From positions 15,883-51,085 of the forward strand of contig NOKP01000097.1 in the NCBI GenBank assembly GCA_002682825.1: a stretch of 35,203 nucleotides of DNA. The letters run 5' to 3'. The position numbers were made by a program, and so were the translations under genes. Positions 9,366-17,555 of this stretch are shown here, piece after piece (within the stretch, counting starts at the first letter, position 1; every line of letters starts with the position of its first letter). Origin of the DNA: Neonectria sp. B-13. Lineage: Eukaryota > Ascomycota > Sordariomycetes > Hypocreales > Nectriaceae. Below the pieces are notes generated by a model. That model saw nothing but the letters and a program-made list of their open reading frames with translations. It was not told the origin of the DNA and ran no database searches.

Positions 9366-9582
9366 GAGCCCATGCGACCAAACCGCTTATGTAATGTAAA
9401 AAGGAATATAATAATATGAAACGGCATGAAACTCTCAATAAGACACAGCTTGTTCCATGTAAATAACTTCAATTTTGGCCAAGCACCGTGCAAGTGAAGT
9501 CGGGCATTTTGTATGGGGAATTTTTCTTTTTGCTTACCGGTAGAGGGGTGTTACCGGTGGAGGGGTAACGCATGGTAGCAGT
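9366..9582. other. Unassigned; short GTTACCGGT repeat
   Basis: 9535-9571 contains two copies of GTTACCGGTRGAGGGGT, which may be the end of another DNA element at the break of the LINE fragment. Nothing else was seen. Confidence 0.35.
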
Positions 9583-9777
9583 GTCGAATGCGCCTTGAAT
9601 ATCCATCGTGACCAGGGTGGCCGCCTTCTTGCGAGCAAATGCTTCCTCGATGTCGTGAACCAAGGCAGCCACAAGGTCTGTCGCAGACCTCTTTGGGAGC
9701 GCCCCGGCCTGTTGTGGGTGGAGGACTCCGTGGTGGATAGCTGCCCAGGCGAGGCGGCGTGCAACTTACCGTTCTAG
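9583..9777 (-). pseudogene. Non-LTR retrotransposon (Tad-like LINE) reverse transcriptase fragment
   Basis: Read on the minus strand from 9777, the frame gives VARRLAWAAIHHGVLHPQQA, GALPKRSATDLVAALVHDIE and EAFARKKAATLVTMDIQGAF, then D. This is the palm/finger region of fungal LINE reverse transcriptases up to the first catalytic Asp (QGAFD). Homology stops right after this Asp near 9583. At the other end a one-base loss near 9768 breaks the frame after LER. The fragment is about 200 bp, far below a full RT, and abuts a MITE terminus at 9777. Confidence 0.75.
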
Positions 9778-9822
9778 CCCCTTGCTCGATACGGAGGTGG
9801 AGGCTTACGGCAGTCAAAGGGA
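9777..9822 (-). mobile_element. Terminal fragment of a TA-target MITE (third copy)
   Basis: Read on the minus strand, TCCCTTTGACTGCCGTAAGC and the following ~26 bases match the left end of the MITEs at 9844-10282 and 20138-20423. It is flanked by TA at 9823-9824. Homology stops where the LINE fragment begins. Confidence 0.65.
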
Positions 9823-9843
9823 TAAATTGCATGATCTATGCTA

Positions 9844-10282
9844 TCCTTTTGACTGTCGTAAGCCTACACTTCCGTACCGAGCCCCACATAGCCCTACCAA
9901 GGCCGAGGTACATAGAGTGACTTTGAGTACCAGCGAAATCAACCCTGCCTAATTCATCATACAACTCATCCTGTGAGATCTCATGGATTCTCAAAAGCTC
10001 TCCAGCCAAGCAGTCAATGCAAATAATGACAATAGCTTTATTCACATTGATGATAGCAGCAGAAGCTACCAATATAATCTAGTAGTGGAAATAGAGGTAA
10101 GATGATATAGTCACAATATGGCTGCCCAGAGTGCAATGTATCTCCATGTAGATCTAGGAATGGCTAGAACTTCTATCATCATATAAATTAGGTAGGGTTG
10201 TATGTACCCTTTATTCGCTGCTCTCTGGTTGGATTGAATCCCTGCTTGCAACCTAAGTGTAGGCTTACGACAGTCAAAGGGA
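9844..10282. mobile_element. MITE copy A with ~30-bp TIRs and TA target duplication
   Basis: The left end TCCTTTTGACTGTCGTAAGC (then CTACACTT) and right end GCTTACGACAGTCAAAGGGA form inverted repeats with one mismatch in the terminal 20. TA flanks both sides (9842-9843 and 10283-10284). It is 439 bp with no coding frame, so it is non-autonomous; the TA target indicates the Tc1/mariner superfamily. Subterminal sequence (CTTCCGTACCGAGCCCCACA; GGTTGGATTGAATCC) is shared with copy B, but copy A carries about 150 bp more in its centre. Confidence 0.85.
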
Positions 10283-10471
10283 TAGTAATAGGCTTTCTGG
10301 GGTACCATTTTGCCACTATTACGCCACTATTACAACAATCCATTACGCAATCCGAAGACCTTATTGCTAATTACTAATAAAAAAGAATAAAACCGATGTG
10401 TCTACAAACATCAGCGACTGGTGTCAACGAGGCCACCCTCGTCACGGCACGCATGTCGAAGCATCAACGCA

Positions 10472-11632
10472 ATGGAGGCCACGCAGCGAGATTCGACGTG
10501 GCCAAAGTTATCACTTCAAGGGACCAGCACGTCGAAAACGGCTTCTTACTTTGGTAGCCTGCTATCTCGGCTATCCAAGAAAGGATCTATGATTGCCCTC
10601 ACAGTCTGCTTGTCCCGTCTGTTTTTCCTGTCTCTCTTCTCCTTTCAAGTGCGCCTCTCGTCGGACGTCCGGACCTTTGCAGATCTACGGGGGCTATTGG
10701 AATATACATCTCTGGAGTGTAGCGGACGTCAGCAAGCGGCAACAGGAGAGATCTGGAACGCCGCCGAAAGAAAATACGGAGGCCTGAGAGACGATAAATT
10801 CACGTAAGCTCACGGATTCATGCAACTTGGCCCCATCAGCTCCGGCTTATACTCATCCGATGACAGCATTGCTATTCAAACGTATCGGCGCCCGAAAGAA
10901 CTCAACGATACTCTGCGCCTTCTATTAAACACTAAGATTCTGTCATTGCTCGAAATCGTTATATGGAATGATGTTCAAACAAAGCCACCTGACGATTTTG
11001 TGTCCCCATATAATATTTCAGTGCGATATCGGGTCTCACGACGTAACAGCCTTAACGAAAAGTTATGGCCAGGCCCAGATTATCGCACGGAAGCAATACT
11101 CTTATCAGACGATGATGTCCATTATAGCCCTTCAGATCTCGACTTCATATTCCAAACTTGGAGAAAAAATGGTCAGAAGCGGCTAACCGGCGCCTTTGCA
11201 CGATGCGTCTCGATGAGTAGTAAAGGACAGTGGGAGTACAACTTGTGCGCCAATCGGGATTCGTACTCCATGACCCTTACTGGCTTAGCGTTTACGCATA
11301 TCGCTTTCCTCGATTACTTCTCTTCAGATGATCCCTTGATGACGAAGATCCGAGAATATATCGACACCAAGTTCAACTGCGAGGATATTGCTATGAATTT
11401 CGTTGCCTCAATGCTCACCTGTACCGGGCCCCTACAAGTGTCTGGCACTAAGAAACCTGTCAATGTTATGCCAAAGCAAGGGATCAGCACAAAGCCAGGG
11501 CATATGAAAACTCGAGGCAAGTGTGTCAACGATTTCATAGAGTTCTTCGGCTACTTGCCACTAAGGAATACGACGGAATACATTGCTCGTGGGTTAGATG
11601 GTAGTATCATCAAGTTCGCATGGGGTAAATAG
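10472..11632 (+). CDS. GT64-family glycosyltransferase, type II membrane protein
   Basis: Exon 10472-10803 and exon 10867-11632 join across a 63-bp intron (GTAAGC...GACAG) to give 365 aa. Residues about 40-60 (MIALTVCLSRLFFLSLFSFQ) are a signal anchor, so the catalytic domain should face the Golgi lumen. The junction creates KFTIAIQTYRRPKELNDTL, the start of the exostosin-like GT64 domain. The DxD motif lies in AILLSDDDVHYSPSDLDFIF. The C-terminal block has FLDYFSSDDPLMTKIREYID, FNCEDIAMNFVASMLT and GISTKPGHMKTRGKCVNDF, all characteristic of GT64. These enzymes transfer sugars from UDP-sugars in a metal-dependent reaction; the acceptor is unknown. I chose ATG 10472 because it is the only in-frame ATG ahead of the anchor. 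No break is visible. Confidence 0.85.
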
Positions 11633-11969
11633 ACAGAATGATCTGCTTGCCTTCACATAGAGTAGTCATTAAACTGATTTTGCTTATTCCTTTGACTTGT
11701 GACCTCCTATGATCTTTGCCTTGATTAGTCTTATTGTTAGGATAGCAACTGCATTCTCCTCAAGGGTTCTAGATCAAAGGATGGTTTGCGTCAAATTGAC
11801 AAGGTCCGGAAGCATTGCTTCCGTCTTTAGAAGTCAGCTAGCTTTAGAGGTTTCATGCTAGCCCTTCTAGGTAGTCAAATGAGAGCCTCCTGACCCGTCA
11901 CCAGCCTGGAGTACTAGAATTCAAATGACGACCTGAATTTCTCAGAGCTGCGCCGTCCAAGCGGGGAGG
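11633..11969. other. Intergenic; a short hairpin, otherwise nothing
   Basis: CGGAAGCATTGCTTCCG near 11808-11824 is a near-perfect hairpin about 180 bp after the GT64 stop. No gene is seen. Confidence 0.35.
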
Positions 11970-12524
11970 TTGGTAACGTCGGACATATCACCGCTGTTAC
12001 AGAACAGCCAACAATTCGCTGCCGCCATTGACGAAGAAGCCAATTTCTGTGCCGGTGCCACGCAGATCCATACCCATAGACCTACCTATGTGAAGACGAA
12101 ACTTGTCAAATGTAGGGCTGCTGTACAACATCTTACTCTGTTCGTGCCGTGGGAGTCCTTCTTGTCCAAGTCGTCGGACGACATCGACACCATTTGGATG
12201 AGGCAGAAAGAGATTCTCCCTCGGAGGTTATTCTTCCTCGCAGACAACATCCAACTGCTCCGGCGATCTGCGGAAGACGTGAAGCGCGACGTTAGGCAGC
12301 GGGCTGCCTCATCTGGGGATCGTGATGCTACGGCCGAAGCGGTCGAGTTGGGTGCAAACGAAGCGGATGAGGGAGCCGCGGCGGCGTATCGGTCCGATAA
12401 TATCGGGGATGCAACGCGTCTCATCGACGTCGTAAGAAGCGCAATGGGGGCAACCCAGATCATGGGCAAGGATGCGAACCATTCAACTCAACTCAACTCA
12501 ACTAAATATGTTGAAATGGATTGA
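11970..12524 (+). CDS. Unrecognised ORF, alpha-helical, probably partial gene
   Basis: An open frame of about 185 codons has no ATG in its first 75 codons, so it is probably an internal or terminal exon, or a 5'-truncated gene. The translation has 'WMRQKEILPRRLFFLADNIQ' and 'LLRRSAEDVKRDVRQRAASS', an amphipathic charged helix, then an Ala/Glu/Asp-rich region and 'DATRLIDVVRSAMGATQIMG'. The tail is read from a TCAAC microsatellite. The helical composition looks protein-like, but I recognise no family or catalytic motif. Confidence 0.35.
   Translation: MVTSDISPLLQNSQQFAAAIDEEANFCAGATQIHTHRPTYVKTKLVKCRAAVQHLTLFVPWESFLSKSSDDIDTIWMRQKEILPRRLFFLADNIQLLRRSAEDVKRDVRQRAASSGDRDATAEAVELGANEADEGAAAAYRSDNIGDATRLIDVVRSAMGATQIMGKDANHSTQLNSTKYVEMD
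12483..12502. repeat. TCAAC microsatellite
   Basis: Four tandem TCAAC units lie at the end of the unrecognised ORF and encode its last polar residues. Confidence 0.7.
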
Positions 12525-12614
12525 CGTCGATCGTCAACCAACTCACCCAACATCAGGTTTGCTGACCCATATATATTGAATAATTTGATTAAAACTACCG
12601 AGAAGTAGAATTAA

Positions 12615-12882
12615 TTGGAAATTGGACCAGCAAACCTATCCAGGTTGGCCGGACTGAACCCCGCGGCGCTGTCGTTGGCGAAGGAGGCCGTTTGTAGCTG
12701 TAAGTGTCCTGCTTCTTCCATCACCCTTCGGCAGCCATTTCTTACACCATCTCTTAGCCGATGACCTTGGATGCGATCACGAGTTGGAGCGGAGCTTGTA
12801 TTACTTCGCCTTCGGAACGTGGGATAAAGACGAAGGAGTGAAAGCCTTCATAGAGAAGCGAGCACCATCTTGGGATATTTAG
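12615..12882 (+). pseudogene. Enoyl-CoA hydratase/isomerase C-terminal fragment with intact intron
   Basis: Frame 12615-12699 (LSRLAGLNPAALSLAKEAV) is followed by a 58-bp intron 12700-12757 (GTAAGT...CTCTTAG) and frame 12758-12882 (DDLGCDHELERSLYYFAFGT, then DKDEGVKAFIEKRAPSW and a stop). The order 'NP-AL-LAKEAV', 'L--ERSLYY-AF-T-D--EGV-AF-EKR-P' is the C-terminal helix and lid of crotonase-fold fatty-acid beta-oxidation enzymes. The upstream ~220 residues with the active-site Glu and oxyanion hole are missing; the frame closes at 12612 and AT-rich sequence precedes it. It is therefore a 5'-truncated relic, although its splice sites and stop are clean. Confidence 0.65.
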
Positions 12883-13604
12883 TGCGAAGCTTTTCTTCCC
12901 TGACCGTGCTGAACTGATCACGACATCGGCAATGGCTTGGAAAACTCCATGCTATAACGACATTTGTTGATAGAAAGATTTCTCATACAGCTTTGAGTTG
13001 ATAATGAAATGATACAAACAAGCTAGCGAAGATGCCATTCATCGACGGAAGGCAACAGGTCTACTGCCGCCGCTATATGCAGTCGACATTTGTGGTTGAA
13101 ACATCGCCTCAGGCAATGGACGGTTCTTAGGTGTGGTTGATGTCTAGAGTGTGAGAGGTGAGGGAGGGTGATGAGAACCTCTTTAAGTAAGTTATTGTGG
13201 ACTCCTACGAACTTGTAGTCATTGATTTCATTTTTCATATATCAATTTAGGTTGAATGGCTAAGGATTGAAGGCCTTGTTTGCGATAAGTCTAAGTTCTT
13301 AACAACTTCAGAGCGAACTGCAGCCACAGCGGATTGGCCAACTGACGGCATAGAATTTGAGTCCTTACCTGGCGCTCATTTTACGGGAGTGGAGTCGGTC
13401 CTCGGGTTAGATCTGGTTGCTGACTGATGAATGACGATGTCGTGGCAACATTGCTAAAGTAAAGCGTCATCACGTCCGTCCCCCACTTTCTCCGGCACCT
13501 CCGCACAAAAGAGATCGAACCTTTTATAGTTTTCGTTGTGACCCGACCTCTGAGACTCATCACACGCCAAAGCCCCTTAAGATCGTTGTATAGCGCGGTC
13601 AATC
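12883..13604. other. Intergenic; promoter region of the glycine-zipper gene
   Basis: No gene is seen. TTTTATAG at 13522-13529, about 80 bp before the next ATG, is a possible TATA-like element. Confidence 0.35.
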
Positions 13605-14105
13605 ATGTCCCATAATGAGGGCAAAGATCAAAGCGGCGGCAAGTCGTCCGCCAAGGATAAGCTCAGGCAGGAAATCGAAAAACGCGTGGATGAAGCCAAA
13701 CAGTTGCAGGAGAAGTCTATAGAGCTTCACAAACAAGCAGACGAGGCGGAAGATCCGAAAGTCGCCGAAGAGCTGAATGCCGAAGCTCGTGAGGTCGACA
13801 AGAAAGCGGCCAAGCTGATGAAGACAGCCGAACGCTTGGAAGCGGGCTGGCTTCAAGGAGGTGCTATTGGGACTGGAATGGGTATTGGAATTGCAAGTGG
13901 CATCGGCATTGCCGTCGGCTCGTTGCTCACAGGCGTAGTCGCAATTCCAACTTCAGGCTTGGGAATGTTGATAGGGGCTGGCACTGGTCTAGTACATGGC
14001 ACCTGGGTCAAATACACCGACTCGTTTAGCAAGGAGGAAGCGGACACGATCAAGGAAGAAGCTCAGCAGGAAGCCAACAAGATCGCCGACTCGACTCACT
14101 CGTGA
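13605..14105 (+). CDS. Coiled-coil plus glycine-zipper membrane protein
   Basis: This intact, intronless 166-aa frame has three parts. Residues about 15-80 form a charged heptad-like helix (KLRQEIEKRVDEAKQLQEKS; EVDKKAAKLMKTAERLEAGW). Residues about 84-130 are a long hydrophobic Gly-rich stretch with repeated GxxxG spacing (GTGMGIGIASGIGIAVGSLL; GLGMLIGAGTGLVHG) split by a Pro, consistent with two membrane-inserting helices. The tail is acidic (KEEADTIKEEAQQEANKI). No signal peptide precedes it. Glycine-zipper helices occur in membrane-active and oligomerising proteins, and small fungal proteins of this layout are widespread but uncharacterised to my knowledge. ATG 13605 is the first in frame. 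Membrane activity is inference. Confidence 0.75.
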   Translation: MSHNEGKDQSGGKSSAKDKLRQEIEKRVDEAKQLQEKSIELHKQADEAEDPKVAEELNAEAREVDKKAAKLMKTAERLEAGWLQGGAIGTGMGIGIASGIGIAVGSLLTGVVAIPTSGLGMLIGAGTGLVHGTWVKYTDSFSKEEADTIKEEAQQEANKIADSTHS

Positions 14106-14451
14106 GACATCGCGGATTTTAAGATGGCGCGTTGGATCCTAAGAGTCGGCCAAGTGCCTTTCTTAGTTACTTATAATTAAGCCGTCAATGAGAGACTCTA
14201 TTTGTGGTTAATGACCGGCAGGGGCCACGAAGTTGAGCGAATGCAGTGCCGTGAGAAAGTCAACAACAGCCTACCGTCTCGCCCCAGCCATCATCTCTTT
14301 ATCGAGCTTTGGTCGATGAGGCTGAGGAGACCAATGAGTACAATCAAGTTGAGGATGAGGAAATGGAGGATCATAATTGGCATGATTGATGACAAGCATC
14401 GGCGGTTGATGGAGGGAAGTGGCCCTTGAAGACACGGAGGATTATCGATTA
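14106..14451. other. Intergenic, no gene seen
   Basis: One open frame at 14202-14429 has no protein-like signature. Nothing else was seen up to the Fot-like terminus. Confidence 0.4.
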
Positions 14452-15323
14452 AGTCAGCCACCCCATTAACCGATCAACCCCTTACCCGATCAACCCCTTA
14501 CCCGATCGCCCCACTTAAAGCCGCGCCGACCTCGACGCGTCTCTGACCACACACGTTTCTTCCTTTTAACATCACATTATTGGGCAATCCAACCCTTCTG
14601 GGCTATTCAGCATGCCCAATTACACCCAACAAGTCCTTAACACTGCTAGAGGTCAGGGAAGGCACCTCGATCCGAAAGGCAGCCAATCATCATAACATTC
14701 CCTACGCAACCCTCCACGGTCGACTCAACGGCACAGAAACCCGCCACAATGCCCACCAATACCGGCAGCGGCTTTCTGACTATCAGGAAGGTGAGCTCTG
14801 TAATTGGCTTATTCTTCAGGACAAATTAGGCATGAGTATGACTCATGCCCAGATCCGGAAGTTAGTCATTGCAATTTTGAGCTCAACTAGTGGTAACCTC
14901 CCTCTCGGCAAGCGCTGGTTGGCAGGCTTCCTGACCCGCAACCCACGAGTAAAAACGCTCAGAGCAAAGGCAATTGACTCAAAAAGGATAAATGGGGCAA
15001 ATCCGTATGCTATTCGCGGGTTCTTTGACATCTTGGGCCAACCAGGGATCCGCGAGATCCCTCCACGCAACCGTTGGAACTTCGACGAAGCTGGGATCTT
15101 CCAAGGGTTTGGGACTAATGGGCTTGTCATTGGCCAGTCAGAGCTACGATCGACGATTAAGAAACACCCGGGAAGTCGCCATTGGACCACAATTTTGGAC
15201 GCGATTTCGGCGGTCGGAAAATGCCTTGCTCCATTGGTTATCTTCAAAGGAAAAGCACCCAACAGCAGTGGTTTCCAGAGGAAGTGGACTTCCTGACCAA
15301 TTGGAACTGTGCATCATCCTAGG
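14452..15323 (+). mobile_element. Truncated Fot1-like (pogo) element, 5' part
   Basis: The left end AGTCAGCCACCCCATTAACC follows TA (14450-14451) and resembles the Fot1-type TIR. Behind it is a 16-bp direct repeat (ACCCGATCAACCCCTT, about 14470-14507). The element carries a decayed transposase and is cut at about 15316-15323, where a different pogo fragment begins. No right TIR was found. Confidence 0.65.
14612..15316 (+). pseudogene. Fot1/pogo-type transposase, frameshifted and truncated
   Basis: ATG 14612 opens MPNYTQQ, the usual start of Fot-like transposases, then the frame shifts near 14635. The main frame follows with the pipsqueak/CENP-B-type helix-turn-helix (EGTSIRKAANHHNIPYATLH), the second DNA-binding helix set (LGKRWLAGFLTRNPRVKTLR) and the start of the DDE_1 catalytic domain (RNRWNFDEAGIFQGFGTNGL, first catalytic Asp in FDE). 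Near 15275 a second shift occurs: the family-like continuation QQWFPEEVDFLTNWN is in the next frame. Homology ends there. The second and third catalytic Asp regions are absent, so it cannot encode an active enzyme. Confidence 0.8.
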
Positions 15324-15455
15324 ACAACCCTACAACGTCGGATTCGAGGCCTCCGCGCTCGACGCGATATCTTGCCCAATTCTCGAAAACTCACACCCCT
15401 CGAAGAAAAAGCCCTTCTCGAACGTATTTTCGACTTAGACGATCGAGACCTGTAA
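15324..15455 (+). pseudogene. Second pogo-type transposase fragment (N-terminal HTH)
   Basis: A 43-codon frame reads [43 protein letters not shown] and a stop. It aligns by eye with residues 38-78 of the intact Fot/pogo protein at 27358-29013 (NTLRRRQKGIPSQRDTIPKS, RKLSDLEEQIIVQFILDLDS). It is a different subfamily from the element on its left. It is sandwiched between that truncated element and the cut C-terminus of the antisense helicase. Confidence 0.7.
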
Positions 15456-15740
15456 AACAGCATGCGAGCGGCCCGAATGTCACCTTACGACGCACTTGCT
15501 CGTAGTCCTCGCCCGCGATCGAGTAGCACCAATGCTCCTTCTGCTCATGTCTCGGCTGATCCGGAATCTCGGCGAACCCTATACCTCGATAATGACGACG
15601 AACGTGACATACGGGGCATTCGTCCGCCACCTCGTCTAGCCACCGGAGCAGCGTTCGGATCCGCATGCCCTCTTCCTTCCCGAACGTCTCCCAAACTCGA
15701 GCCTTGTCCTGCGGGCTGCGTACTGCAACGACGCTGCTAT

Positions 15741-15858
15741 CATTGTCACTGTCATTGTCACTGTCATTGTCACTGTCATTGTCACTGTCATTGTCACTGT
15801 CATTGCCACCGTCATTGTCACCGTCATTGTCATCGGCATCGGCATCGGCGTCGCCCTC
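15741..15858. repeat. 12-bp coding minisatellite (SDND repeat)
   Basis: Tandem CATTGTCACTGT units on the plus strand encode (SDND)n in the antisense helicase, then degrade into GDNDGD and DADA. They form an acidic linker between the helicase C-terminal domain and the Cys-rich tail. Reading frames on the plus strand through it (His/Cys or Leu/Ser runs) are shadows. Confidence 0.85.
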
Positions 15859-16264
15859 ATTGTCCCGGCCGCAATGGTCACACGGCACCGCCCCGACCAC
15901 ATCTCTGCACGTCTCGCCTGCCTTGCCGTCCATGAACGCTGCAATCACGGCCCGTCGGCACCCCGGAGTCGACATGAACGCCTCCATCTGTGCCCGGTTG
16001 ACCTTGTCCACGAAGCTGCTGTGCGGGTCTGCCCACGCCGGCCGCCCATCGTGCACGATGACGGACTGGACCACCTCGCCTGCTTGACGCCCGCCTCGGC
16101 CGGTCTGCTGCACAAATTCCACGAGCCCGTACGGCTGCTCCATGTGTATCGCCGCCACGATCCCGGCAATGTCAATGCCCGTGCCGAGCCCCGTCGTCGC
16201 CACGATCCACCGGTGACTGTGCCCCTGACCCTCGGCCCACGCTGTCCGCACCCGCCGCCGGTCC

Positions 16265-17555
16265 CAGTGTGTCCAATAACCAAGTTATTTGACTTGCTTG
16301 GTTGAGGTTACTTGATTACGTAACAACCAACCACAAGTAAGGACCCTCCCGACCAACCACAAGCAAGCCTTTTTGGCTTACTCGAGTTAACTTGAAGTTA
16401 CTCGACTAAGTTACCGTATTGGGAAAGTTGTCAAGAAGTCTAACCTCAAGAGGGCAAGCTGCNNNNNNNNNNNNNNNNNNNNNNNNNNNNNNNNNNNNNN
16501 NNNNNNNNNNNNNNNNNNNNNNNNNNNNNNNNNNNNNNNNNNNNNNNNNNNNNNNNNNNNNNNNNNNNNNNNNNNNNNNNNNNNNNNNNNNNNNNNNNNN
16601 NNNNNNNNNNNNNNNNNNNNNNNNNNNNNNNNNNNNNNNNNNNNNNNNNNNNNNNNNNNNNNNNNNNNNNNNNNNNNNNNNNNNNNNNNNNNNNNNNNNN
16701 NNNNNNNNNNNNNNNNNNNNNNNNNNNNNNNNNNNNNNNNNNNNNNNNNNNNNNNNNNNNNNNNNNNNNNNNNNNNNNNNNNNNNNNNNNNNNNNNNNNN
16801 NNNNNNNNNNNNNNNNNNNNNNNNNNNNNNNNNNNNNNNNNNNNNNNNNNNNNNNNNNNNNNNNNNNNNNNNNNNNNNNNNNNNNNNNNNNNNNNNNNNN
16901 NNNNNNNNNNNNNNNNNNNNNNNNNNNNNNNNNNNNNNNNNNNNNNNNNNNNNNNNNNNNNNNNNNNNNNNNNNNNNNNNNNNNNNNNNNNNNNNNNNNN
17001 NNNNNNNNNNNNNNNNNNNNNNNNNNNNNNNNNNNNNNNNNNNNNNNNNNNNNNNNNNNNNNNNNNNNNNNNNNNNNNNNNNNNNNNNNNNNNNNNNNNN
17101 NNNNNNNNNNNNNNNNNNNNNNNNNNNNNNNNNNNNNNNNNNNNNNNNNNNNNNNNNNNNNNNNNNNNNNNNNNNNNNNNNNNNNNNNNNNNNNNNNNNN
17201 NNNNNNNNNNNNNNNNNNNNNNNNNNNNNNNNNNNNNNNNNNNNNNNNNNNNNNNNNNNNNNNNNNNNNNNNNNNNNNNNNNNNNNNNNNNNNNNNNNNN
17301 NNNNNNNNNNNNNNNNNNNNNNNNNNNNNNNNNNNNNNNNNNNNNNNNNNNNNNNNNNNNNNNNNNNNNNNNNNNNNNNNNNNNNNNNNNNNNNNNNNNN
17401 NNNNNNNNNNNNNNNNNNNNNNNNNNNNNNNNNNCGTCAACCAACCAAGCAAAGCAAGCCACTATTACCGAGTAAACCAAGTCAAGCAAGGGGTTCAGTC
17501 AACCAAGTAAAGTAGAGGGTCCAAATTTTGCTTTACTTGGTTGTTGGACACACTG
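16265..17555. mobile_element. hAT-type element inserted in the RecQ gene (contains assembly gap)
   Basis: The ends are CAGTGTGTCCAATAACCAAG on the left and the inverse CAGTGTGTCCAACAACCAAG on the right. The 8-bp target duplication GCCGGTCC is exact at 16257-16264 and 17556-17563. CAGTG ends plus an 8-bp duplication indicate the hAT superfamily. Subterminal sequence is rich in CAAGTAA/ACCAAGC words. The total is 1291 bp, of which 972 are N, so coding capacity is unknown; the size suggests a non-autonomous element if the gap length is real. Removing the element and one duplication rejoins the helicase frame exactly. Confidence 0.9.
16463..17434. other. Assembly gap (972 N)
   Basis: This is unsequenced and sits inside the hAT element. 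Any reading frame through it is meaningless. Confidence 1.

Noticed and set aside
15741..15830. CRISPR-like periodicity
   Set aside because: The units are contiguous 12-mers without spacers and encode a protein repeat; the genome is fungal.
15462..16305. Plus-strand frames with His/Cys and Leu/Ser runs opposite the helicase
   Set aside because: They are shadows of the SDND coding minisatellite and GC-rich helicase on the minus strand, with no domain signature.
16406..17510. Long open frames through the N region on both strands
   Set aside because: They consist almost entirely of undetermined bases; the apparent openness is an artefact of the gap.
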